In this document: positions 32,177 through 39,838 of the stretch, piece after piece
Numbering within the stretch: the first letter of the stretch is position 1
How the letters are laid out: each line of letters starts with the position of its first letter
Source of the DNA: Myxococcales bacterium
GTDB taxonomy: Bacteria; Myxococcota; Polyangia; Polyangiales; Polyangiaceae
Length of the DNA stretch: 49,742 nt
Direction: 5' to 3'
Assembly: GCA_003151595.1 (NCBI GenBank)
Contig: PLXW01000157.1
Span: forward strand, 40,708 to 90,449
Notes under the pieces: generated by a model
Seen by the model: only the letters and a program-made list of their open reading frames with translations
What the model was told of the DNA's origin: nothing
The model's database searches: none
Translations under genes and position numbers: made by a program

Positions 32177-33889
32177 TCACCGCCCGATCGCGTCCGCCTC
32201 CGCCGACCACGCCAGCACCCGCTCCCTCGCGTCTCCCGTGAGCGCCATCGTCACGTCGGCTCCGGCGATCCGCGTCACCAGCGCCAGCGCCTCCCGCGCC
32301 ACCTCGGACTTCGGATCCAGCGGCGGGCCCGCGTCGCGGCCGCCGCGCACGACCATCGGTTCCAGCTTCTTCGCGCGCGACGCGGGCATCGTCTTCGCGG
32401 CGAGCTCGCGCGCGCGGTCGCATGCGGCGTCGAAGCCACCGAGCACGTCGACGAGCCCCTCGCGCGCGCCATCGATCCCTGACCACACGCGCCCTTGCGC
32501 CACGCGCTCGATGTCCTCGAACGAGCGCTTGCGGCCGCGGGCGACGATTCCCACGAACGCGCGGTACGTGCCGTCGAGCTCCTTCTCGAAGGCCGCGCGC
32601 TCTTCGTCGGTGGCGTGGCGGGAGGCGCGGTGCGAGTCGGCGTGGAGGCCGCGCTTCACGACGCTGGTCGCGATCCCGAGCTTCTCCAGCAGCGGCTCGA
32701 GGACGATGCGCGCGGCGATGACGCCGATGGAGCCCGTGATCGTGGTGGGCTGCGCGACGATCGCGTGCGCGCACGCCGCCACGTAGTACCCGCCGCTGGC
32801 GGCAACGTCGGCGAAGCAGGCGACGAGCGGCTTCTCGGCGGCGAGTCGCTCGATCTCGTGGTGCATGCGATCGGAGGCGAGCGCGCTTCCGCCAGGCGAA
32901 TCGACATGGAGCACGACGGCGCGGACGCGCGGGTCTTTGCGGGCGGCGCGCACGGCGGCGATGACGTGCTCGTCGACGGCACCCGGTTGCGCGAACGACG
33001 CCTCGGACGAAATCGCTCCGTGCACCGTGATGACGCCGATGCACGCGCGCACGCGCAGCGGGCGAAAGCGCGCGGCGCGAATCACGCGCAGGTAGCGGCT
33101 CGCTTCGACGATCCGCGCGCGCTTCCCCTCGGTCCCCAGAACCGTGGCCACTTCGTCTTCGTATGCCGCGCCATCGACCAGCCCCGCGGCCACCGCTTCT
33201 TCTGCGCGGTACGGCGCGCCGTCGATGAGCGCGCGCACCTGCGCCGGCTCCAGCTTTCGCCCCTTGGCGATCCCCGCGACGAGCTCGCCGTAGAACGCAT
33301 CGAGGATCGCATCGAGCTGCTCCTTCTGCGCCTCGCCCATCGACTCGCGCACGAGCTGCTCGCCCGCGCTCTTGAACTTCCCCTTGGCGTACACCTCGGG
33401 CTCGACGCCGGCGCGATCGAGCGCGCGCTTCACGTACGCGACCGACATCGCGAACCCGATGGGCGCCACGTGCGCCTGCTGCCCGACGAGCACGCGCGTC
33501 CCGGCCGACGCCACGTAGAGCTCCTTCGTGTCCGCGCCGAGCGGCAAGCACACGACGAGCTCACGCTTCGCATCCACGAGGCGCGCGAGCACGGCACGCA
33601 GCGACGTCGCGCTCGCCATCCCTCCGCGAAAGCTTCGCAGCGTCACCACGAGACCGCGCGCGCGATCGTCGCGCACGATCTCGTCGACCAGCTTTCCGAT
33701 CTCGACGAGCGACGCCTTCTTCCTCGGCCGCCACCGCTCCCACAGCCGCGGCGCGCGCACGATGTCCGCGACAGCGCCGTCGATCGTCAGATGCACGAAC
33801 GCGCCGCGTGGCAGCACGCGCGCGCGTCGCACGAGGAGCAGCGGAAAGAAGAGAAACCGAAAGAAATTCCCGAACAGCCGAAGGAGCAT
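32177..33889 (-). CDS. sppA: Signal peptide peptidase SppA, long form
   Basis: A 570-residue S49 peptidase. The N-terminus has a membrane helix (LLRLFGNFFRFLFFPLLLV). It is the double-domain form. The catalytic Lys lies in KGKFKSAGE (Lys171 or Lys173) and the nucleophile is Ser365 in AASGGYY. It degrades signal peptides in the inner membrane and may have periplasmic quality-control functions. Its length is a little below E. coli SppA (618), fully compatible. Immediately upstream lies the inverted repeat at 33898. Confidence 0.92.
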   Translation of the reverse strand: MLLRLFGNFFRFLFFPLLLVRRARVLPRGAFVHLTIDGAVADIVRAPRLWERWRPRKKASLVEIGKLVDEIVRDDRARGLVVTLRSFRGGMASATSLRAVLARLVDAKRELVVCLPLGADTKELYVASAGTRVLVGQQAHVAPIGFAMSVAYVKRALDRAGVEPEVYAKGKFKSAGEQLVRESMGEAQKEQLDAILDAFYGELVAGIAKGRKLEPAQVRALIDGAPYRAEEAVAAGLVDGAAYEDEVATVLGTEGKRARIVEASRYLRVIRAARFRPLRVRACIGVITVHGAISSEASFAQPGAVDEHVIAAVRAARKDPRVRAVVLHVDSPGGSALASDRMHHEIERLAAEKPLVACFADVAASGGYYVAACAHAIVAQPTTITGSIGVIAARIVLEPLLEKLGIATSVVKRGLHADSHRASRHATDEERAAFEKELDGTYRAFVGIVARGRKRSFEDIERVAQGRVWSGIDGAREGLVDVLGGFDAACDRARELAAKTMPASRAKKLEPMVVRGGRDAGPPLDPKSEVAREALALVTRIAGADVTMALTGDARERVLAWSAEADAIGR

Positions 33890-33897
33890 GCCTGACC

Positions 33898-33972
33898 TGT
33901 CATCCTGAGCGCAGCGAAGGATCTCAGCGGGGCCCGCGGAGATCCTTCGTCGCTTCGCGCCTCAGGATGACA
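33898..33972. repeat. REP-like palindromic element (long inverted repeat)
   Basis: The left arm starts TGTCATCCTGAG (33898-33909) and continues CGCAGCGAAGGATCT; the right arm ends CTCAGGATGACA (33961-33972). The outer 12 bp pair perfectly, the inner arm imperfectly around a GC-rich centre. It belongs to the well-known 'CATCCTGAGCG.AGCGAAGG' repeats dispersed in bacterial genomes. A half element with 26 identical bases is at 43449-43475. Confidence 0.85.
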
Positions 33973-34033
33973 GTGATGGGCCTGGGTCGCCTCTCACTTC
34001 TTGATTGGCGCCGGGGACGGCTCGCGTCGCCTC

Positions 34034-35845
34034 TCAGTTCTTCACCTGGCTCTGCGGGATCAAGATGAGCCCGGTCTGCGCCTTGATGTTCCCGATGCGG
34101 AGCTGCGCGCTGGCGTCGGTCGTGTACGTCGTGAGCTTCGGGTCGAGCACGTCGACGAGCGTCGTGTTCGGCGGGAGGCTCGACACCAGCACGGTCGTTC
34201 CGTCGGCCGTGTCGCTCATCTTGAAGGCGTTCGTGTTGAGCACGATCATCGCGTACGCCGTCGTCCCCGCATCGCCGCCGGAGCGCTCGAAGGCGAAGAT
34301 GCCGGCGTCCTCTTCCGTCCCGATGTGCGGGCTCGCCCAGCGAACCGTCGTGTCGCCGCGCCGGAGCGCCGGGTACGTCTTGCGAATGCGCGCGAGCTTG
34401 GCGATGTGCGTGAACGTGTCGTTCGTCGTGTCGAACCCGCTGTTCCACAAGACTTCGCGGTTCGCCGGATCGTTGCCGCCGTTGAAGTTCTGCTCGGTGC
34501 CGTAATAGAGGTCGGGGATCCCGTCCTCCGTATAGAGGAGCGTGAGCGCGTTCTTCAGCGCCGCCGTGTCTCCCGACTGGAAGAGGAACCGCGACACGTC
34601 GTGGTTGTCGATGAAGTTCACGAGCGCCTTGTACGGCGGGAGCCCGATGCCGCCCGGCTGCGCCACCGTTCCGTAGTTCTTCATCTTCGCCGCCCACAGG
34701 GTCTGGATCTGGTCCGTCCCTTTCTGCTGCGTGCGGTCGTAGGCGTATTCGAAGACGTCTCGGTACACCTGATAGTGCTGCGAGAAGTAGAAGACGCTGT
34801 CGAGCTCACCGGGCGACGTGTAGCTGCCGAGCAGGACGTCGTCGCCGTCGAACGCTTCGCCGAACATGAAGAAGTCGTTCTTCCCCTGCGCGCCGAGTCG
34901 CTTGCGAATGGCCGGCGTGAACACGTCCCAGAAGCTCTTTTCGACGTGCTTGATGGTGTCGATGCGGAAGCCGTCGAAGTCGACCGACTCGACCCACTTC
35001 GCATACGAGTCGACCAGCGTCGCGCGCACGTCGTCCCGCTCGGTGGCGAGGTCCTTCAGCCCGCCGGCGAAGTCGCCGTACACGACCTGCGCCGGGTCGG
35101 TGTAATCGAGGATGTGCCCCATCCCGTGATAGGCGGCGACCGTCCCCAGGACGCCGGGCTGCGGCGGCTCGCGATCGATCGTCGGGTCGTGAATGAACAG
35201 GATCGGTGCGCGCCCCACGGGCCCGTTGGGGCTGTTCCCCTGCACGCCGGCCGGGTTCCAATCGGGATCGAACTCGTTCAGCTGCCCGATCGGAGAGCCG
35301 GGCTGACCGCTCCCCAAGACGTAATCATCGGGCTGGCCGTTGTGATTCTGGTCGTAGAAGAAGACCTGCCCCATGTGATTGCACACGATGTCGAGGACGA
35401 CCTTCATCCCCACGTCGTGCGCCGCCGCGACCATCGATCGCAGCGCGACGAGATCGCCGAAGTGCTTGTTGGGCTTGGTGAGGTCCGTGGCCCAGTACCC
35501 GTGGTAGCCGTCGATCCCGGCGTCGGTGTCCACGTTCACGATCACAGGTGAGATCCACAGCGTCGTCACGCCGAGCGCTTGCAGGTAATCGAGGTGATCC
35601 TCGATCCCCTTCCAATCGCCCCCCTGGTAGCGCCCGAGGAAGCCCGGCTGGATCTTGTCGTCGTTGTTCACGTCGCCGTCGGCGAAGCGGTCGACGAGCA
35701 CCTGATAGATGACCTCGTCGCGCCAGTCTTGAACGTGGGTCGCCAGCACGGGCACTTGGCCCGCCGCCGGAACCGACACGCAGGCCGGTGACGCGAGGAC
35801 GAGCGTGGCCGCCGAAGCGCAAGCGAGGAGGAGGGGGGTACGCAT
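34034..35845 (-). CDS. GH13 alpha-amylase, exported
   Basis: A 603-residue secreted GH13 alpha-amylase. ATG 35845 gives a signal peptide with a lipobox-like SPAC (Cys22). The canonical regions are intact: region I DIVCNH, region II GFRIDTIKH with nucleophile Asp296, region III MFGEAF with acid Glu330, and region IV FIDNHDVSR with Asp416. A C-terminal all-beta domain follows (about 500-603). This is the most canonical amylase of the locus. It is the last gene of the GH31-GH13-porin operon, 26 bp after the porin gene. It is expected to cut alpha-1,4-glucan outside the cytoplasm. Confidence 0.92.
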   Translation of the reverse strand: MRTPLLLACASAATLVLASPACVSVPAAGQVPVLATHVQDWRDEVIYQVLVDRFADGDVNNDDKIQPGFLGRYQGGDWKGIEDHLDYLQALGVTTLWISPVIVNVDTDAGIDGYHGYWATDLTKPNKHFGDLVALRSMVAAAHDVGMKVVLDIVCNHMGQVFFYDQNHNGQPDDYVLGSGQPGSPIGQLNEFDPDWNPAGVQGNSPNGPVGRAPILFIHDPTIDREPPQPGVLGTVAAYHGMGHILDYTDPAQVVYGDFAGGLKDLATERDDVRATLVDSYAKWVESVDFDGFRIDTIKHVEKSFWDVFTPAIRKRLGAQGKNDFFMFGEAFDGDDVLLGSYTSPGELDSVFYFSQHYQVYRDVFEYAYDRTQQKGTDQIQTLWAAKMKNYGTVAQPGGIGLPPYKALVNFIDNHDVSRFLFQSGDTAALKNALTLLYTEDGIPDLYYGTEQNFNGGNDPANREVLWNSGFDTTNDTFTHIAKLARIRKTYPALRRGDTTVRWASPHIGTEEDAGIFAFERSGGDAGTTAYAMIVLNTNAFKMSDTADGTTVLVSSLPPNTTLVDVLDPKLTTYTTDASAQLRIGNIKAQTGLILIPQSQVKN

Positions 35846-35871
35846 GGTCTGTCTGTCTCGGGCCGGAGCCA

Positions 35872-37443
35872 TCACGGGTAAGAGCTCGAGTTGAACCACC
35901 ACTCGGCGCCGAGGCCGATGAAGTGCTCGACCTTCCGCTGCGCGAACACGTCGTCGGGCGCGTAGAGCTCGCGCGCGCCGGCGTTGCGATCGGTGATCGC
36001 GTAGATCAATCGGAGCTGCGGGCGCGTGTACGAGCCGCGGCCGGCGGGAGAGAAGTACGGGATGACTCCGCCGCGCCACTCGGACGCCGAGAGCGCGGAG
36101 TTGGTGGTCGGGTCCAGGTACGCATAGCGGCGCTGCTGGTAGCTCCCTTCGACCGCCACTCCCCAGTGCTCGCCGATGAACACCTGCGGGCGAACGACGA
36201 ACGTCCCTTCGTCGAACTTGTTCATCGACGTCGCCGACGGATCGCCGTCGCGGAAGCTCCGGACGTACGCGCCGACGAGCGCGCCGAACATCCCTTGCTC
36301 CCAGTTGCCGCCGAGCGCGATCAGCGAATCGGTCGAGCCCGCGGTCGTCTTGGTGTTCGCGCTGGTCGTGGGAACTTGCAGCGGGTCGTACGCCGCGAGC
36401 CCGCGCGCGTGACGCGCGAAGACCTGCACGAACGTGTTCCGCTCGCCGGTCCAGTACGCGAGCTCACCGCCCACGAGAAACCCCGAGTCCGCCGGCGCAG
36501 GCTCGCGCAGCTGCGTGAGCGGGTCCTGGTACACGCCGGCCGCGAGCTCGTGGGCCTCGCCGTAAAGGATGACCTTGAAGCCGGCGTTGTCCGACTGGAG
36601 CAGATGGTGATGCGCGTTGTTCCGGAAGAACTGCGTGATCTTCAGCGACTCGACGATGCGCGGGCGATCGAGGAGCGTCACGTTCGTCGCGCCGAAGCCG
36701 AACGGCGAGACGTCCTGAATCTGTTGGTACTGATAGATGTTGTCGAGGCGAACCATCCCCGTGTGGAACGCGACGGTCGTGTCGCTGGGGAGCTTCACGC
36801 CGACGCCGCCGCCGACCGTGTTCAGGTTGTCGAGCGGCCACCAGTCGAGCAGGTAGATGTCGTCGCCGCGGTACATGCGCGAGCCGACCCACAGGGTCCA
36901 ATCGCCGTACGACGCTTGCGTGTACAGGTTGCGGACGGCGATCTGCGTGGCCGCGAGATCGCCCGTGTAGTGAAAGAGCGGCGGGAAGATCGCGAGCGTG
37001 GCGACGACCTTCGTATGGATGTCGTCGCTCCACGTGTCTTCGCGCCGGAGCTCGAGCTCGACGTACGGATCTTGATCGATGCGCGTGCCGTGCGAGACGA
37101 CGTTCGCCGGACGCCCTTCGCCTCCGCGCCCATCGCTGGCGATGGAGATGCGGCCGTAGGAGCCGAACTCGAAGCGCCCGCTGTCCGGCGGCGGGTGAGC
37201 GCTCGCGGCGGTCGCCGCCGTGGTCCCGTTGGGCGTGGGAGACTTATCGCTCACCTGAGGATCGGGGACGATGTCAGGAGCCGCGCCGGGAGCGACGGGC
37301 GCCGCCGGCTTGGGTGCCGCCGTGCTCGCAGGCGCGGGCGGACCTTGCGTCGACGTCGGATCATCCGCGCGCGCCACGAGCGAGACCGTGCTCAGCGTGA
37401 TCGCGAGCCCGAGCCCGTACAACGAAGCCCTCCGCCTATGCAT
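35872..37443 (-). CDS. LamB-like carbohydrate porin (maltoporin family)
   Basis: A 523-residue outer-membrane protein. A signal peptide (about 1-26) and a Pro/Ala-rich linker (about 27-90) precede the barrel. The barrel opens with RFEFGSYGRISIASDG and includes WVGSRMYRGDDIYLLDWWPLDN, which matches the LamB segment for the greasy-slide/loop region. The C-terminus ends in alternating aromatic strands (GLGAEWWFNSSSYP). It is embedded between two amylases, so it is probably the entry pore for maltodextrins. Similarity to LamB is recognised from pattern; exact substrate range is inferred. Confidence 0.75.
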   Translation of the reverse strand: MHRRRASLYGLGLAITLSTVSLVARADDPTSTQGPPAPASTAAPKPAAPVAPGAAPDIVPDPQVSDKSPTPNGTTAATAASAHPPPDSGRFEFGSYGRISIASDGRGGEGRPANVVSHGTRIDQDPYVELELRREDTWSDDIHTKVVATLAIFPPLFHYTGDLAATQIAVRNLYTQASYGDWTLWVGSRMYRGDDIYLLDWWPLDNLNTVGGGVGVKLPSDTTVAFHTGMVRLDNIYQYQQIQDVSPFGFGATNVTLLDRPRIVESLKITQFFRNNAHHHLLQSDNAGFKVILYGEAHELAAGVYQDPLTQLREPAPADSGFLVGGELAYWTGERNTFVQVFARHARGLAAYDPLQVPTTSANTKTTAGSTDSLIALGGNWEQGMFGALVGAYVRSFRDGDPSATSMNKFDEGTFVVRPQVFIGEHWGVAVEGSYQQRRYAYLDPTTNSALSASEWRGGVIPYFSPAGRGSYTRPQLRLIYAITDRNAGARELYAPDDVFAQRKVEHFIGLGAEWWFNSSSYP

Positions 37444-37486
37444 TCACTTGCTCTCGTTCACGGGGTGATCGCGCAGCGCGCGAAGG

Positions 37487-39838
37487 TCAGGGGGCGAGGA
37501 CTGCAGCGCCGCGCGGCGCGAGGTTCAGGGTGACCGCGCCGTTCGTCACCGTGACGTCGGGGCCACCGAGCGAATCGTGGAGGGTCGTCCCCTCGGCGAG
37601 CGGCAGCGTGACGGGCAACGTAGCGGTTATCGACTGCGCCGTCGTCGCCCGCGTGATGCCCACGAGCGCGATCTGACCGGAGTCGGTCTGTCGCGCGAAC
37701 AGGAGGACGTTCTGGTTCGACGTGATCGGTTTGTACGCGCCGCGCCGGAGCGCGACGACGTTCCTCCGCGCCGTCCCCAGCTTCCGAACGAGAGCGAGCG
37801 TCGCTTGTTCGTTGGTGCTCAGGCCCGCGGCGTTTCCGCCACGCCACATGAGCCGGTTGTTCGGATCGGCGCTCCCGTACTGACCGATCTCGTCCCCGTA
37901 GTAGATCATGGGCGCGCCCGGCGTCGTGAGCAGCCACTCCATCGCCATGCCCATCCGCCCGTATGCGTCGCCGTTCGTCGGCGCGCTGGCGATGTTCGAC
38001 CACTGATTGCCCGCCAGCGAATTCCCGCCGCTCGTATCGGCCTCGGTCACGAAGCGCGGCGTGTCCTGGCTGCCGATGTACGACGACATGATCGACCCCT
38101 GCGGGTATTCCCACTGGCTCGCCTGCGTCCAGTAGTCGGCCTGCCCCATCCCCTGGTTGTCGTTCATGAAGACTTGCGACGGGACGGCGTAATAGAGAAC
38201 GAAGTCGAAGCTCCCATCGAGCCCGTGCGGTCCGATGTACTCGCTGATGATCCCGTAGTTGTCCTCGTTGCCGGGGCAATCGGGCGGCGTGCAGGCGTTC
38301 CAGCCCATGGCCGTCTCGCCGGTCATGAAGAACTTGAGGCCCGACGCTTCGAACTCGTTTCGCACGGCCCACGACACGTTGGTGATCGCGTCGTCTTGCA
38401 CCTGCTTCACGGCGTCGATGCGGAAGCCGTCGAGGTCGAAGGTATCGACCCACCAGATCGCGTCCGACTGCCACTGCGCACTCACGTCCGGGTTCGTCCA
38501 GTCGACGCGCGGCAGGTACGTGGAGAAGACGCAGTCGAGTCGGTGGACGGTCCAGTCACAGTTATTCGTTCCGCAGACGCAGCCGTTGACGAACCAATCG
38601 GGGTGCGCGGCCACGTACTCGTGCTCCTGGTGCACGTCGCCGACCATGAAGTCCTGGATCACGCGAATGCCGTGCGCGTGCGCCGCGGTGACCATCGTGT
38701 GCAGCGCCGCGTCGCCGCCGATGCGCGCATCGACCTCGCGCGCCTTGGTGGCCCAGTAGCCGTGGTAGCCCATCGTCTCGTGCGCGCCGTCGGAGGCGAG
38801 CCACGGATCGGGCGGGTTGGTGTTGAACGGCGAGAGCCACAACGCGCGCACGCCGAGCTGGTCGAACGTGCCGTCGTTGATCCGCGCGGTGACGCCGGTG
38901 AGGTCTCCCCCTTGGTAGTCGACGCGAACGTCGACGCCGTTCGTGGGCGCGGGGTTGTTCGTGGGGTCGCCGTCCTGGAAGCGATCGGTCATCGCCATGT
39001 AGATGAGCGCGTCGCGCCAGTCGAAGACCTCGGGCTCGACCCAGAAGACGAGACGGAGGGGCTTGGCCGCGTTGCCGAGGAGGTCCTTGGCGTTGACGAA
39101 GATCGTGTACTTGCCGTCGGCGAGACCCTTCACGTCGACCGCGACGAGCGACGAGGCGGCGTCGAACGCGGGCGCGGGCAAGCTGGTGTCGGTGCCGTCC
39201 TTGCGGAGCGAGGCGGTGATCGACTTGGGATCGACCGGAGGCGAGGCCTGCCCGTCGTTGAAGCGCACGTGACCGAAGAACTCGCCGGCGCCCGCGGACG
39301 CGCGGGTGATCGTCTTGTCGGCGAGGCTCAACGTCGGCGCGCGGCAGTCGACGGCCATGACCGCGCTGTTCTCGACGCCGCCGACGAACTTCCGCTCCCA
39401 CGCCGCAGGGTCCATCACGAACGTGCCGTCGATGAGGAGCTTGTAGCCGACGAGCCCCGGCGGGAGCTGCACGCTCGCCGTGTACGCATTGTTCTTGTCG
39501 GGCCCGTTCATCGTGACGCCCGGCGTGGCGAAGGCGTTCCATTCACCGCTGACCGCGACGGTCTGCACCGCTTGTCCGGCAGGCGGCACGTATGTGAACG
39601 TCGTCATGCACGGCCCGGCATCGGGGAGCGAGCTCGCATCGAAACCGGGCGAGGTCGCGTCGAGGTTCGGCGGGCCCGCTTCGCCGCCGTTGCCGATCGG
39701 ACCGAGCGAGCCGTCGACGCCAGCGTCCGGTCCGCCGAGCCCCGGCGGTTGGTAGGCGCCGTTGTCGTCGCCCGATCCACAGGCGAGGACCGACGACGCG
39801 GCGATCGAGAGCGCGAAGAAGAAGCGCGCGCGGTTCAT
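37487..39838 (-). CDS. GH13 lipoprotein with altered active site and four-Cys domain B (paralogue 1)
   Basis: A 783-residue predicted lipoprotein (lipobox VLAC, Cys20). A DAG-type linker is followed by a CBM48-like domain (VAVSGEWNAF) and an Ig-like domain, then a GH13 barrel. The catalytic triad is kept: Asp475 (GFRIDAVKQ), Glu508 (TGETAM), Asp592. But region I is DFMVGDVH (Asp396, with Gly400-Asp401 replacing Asn-His) and region IV is GSQDTPR (Ser590-Gln591 in place of Asn-His). Both subsite -1 histidines are therefore missing. Four cysteines (420, 422, 427, 436) form a CxC...C...C motif in domain B. The ATG overlaps the stop of the GH31 gene (ATGA). It may have shifted substrate or reaction. 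Confidence 0.88.
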   Translation of the reverse strand: MNRARFFFALSIAASSVLACGSGDDNGAYQPPGLGGPDAGVDGSLGPIGNGGEAGPPNLDATSPGFDASSLPDAGPCMTTFTYVPPAGQAVQTVAVSGEWNAFATPGVTMNGPDKNNAYTASVQLPPGLVGYKLLIDGTFVMDPAAWERKFVGGVENSAVMAVDCRAPTLSLADKTITRASAGAGEFFGHVRFNDGQASPPVDPKSITASLRKDGTDTSLPAPAFDAASSLVAVDVKGLADGKYTIFVNAKDLLGNAAKPLRLVFWVEPEVFDWRDALIYMAMTDRFQDGDPTNNPAPTNGVDVRVDYQGGDLTGVTARINDGTFDQLGVRALWLSPFNTNPPDPWLASDGAHETMGYHGYWATKAREVDARIGGDAALHTMVTAAHAHGIRVIQDFMVGDVHQEHEYVAAHPDWFVNGCVCGTNNCDWTVHRLDCVFSTYLPRVDWTNPDVSAQWQSDAIWWVDTFDLDGFRIDAVKQVQDDAITNVSWAVRNEFEASGLKFFMTGETAMGWNACTPPDCPGNEDNYGIISEYIGPHGLDGSFDFVLYYAVPSQVFMNDNQGMGQADYWTQASQWEYPQGSIMSSYIGSQDTPRFVTEADTSGGNSLAGNQWSNIASAPTNGDAYGRMGMAMEWLLTTPGAPMIYYGDEIGQYGSADPNNRLMWRGGNAAGLSTNEQATLALVRKLGTARRNVVALRRGAYKPITSNQNVLLFARQTDSGQIALVGITRATTAQSITATLPVTLPLAEGTTLHDSLGGPDVTVTNGAVTLNLAPRGAAVLAP

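Noticed and set aside
33898..33972. Inverted repeat considered as a transposon end or small insertion element
   Set aside because: No transposase, no target-site duplication, and the sequence matches the known dispersed palindromic repeat type.
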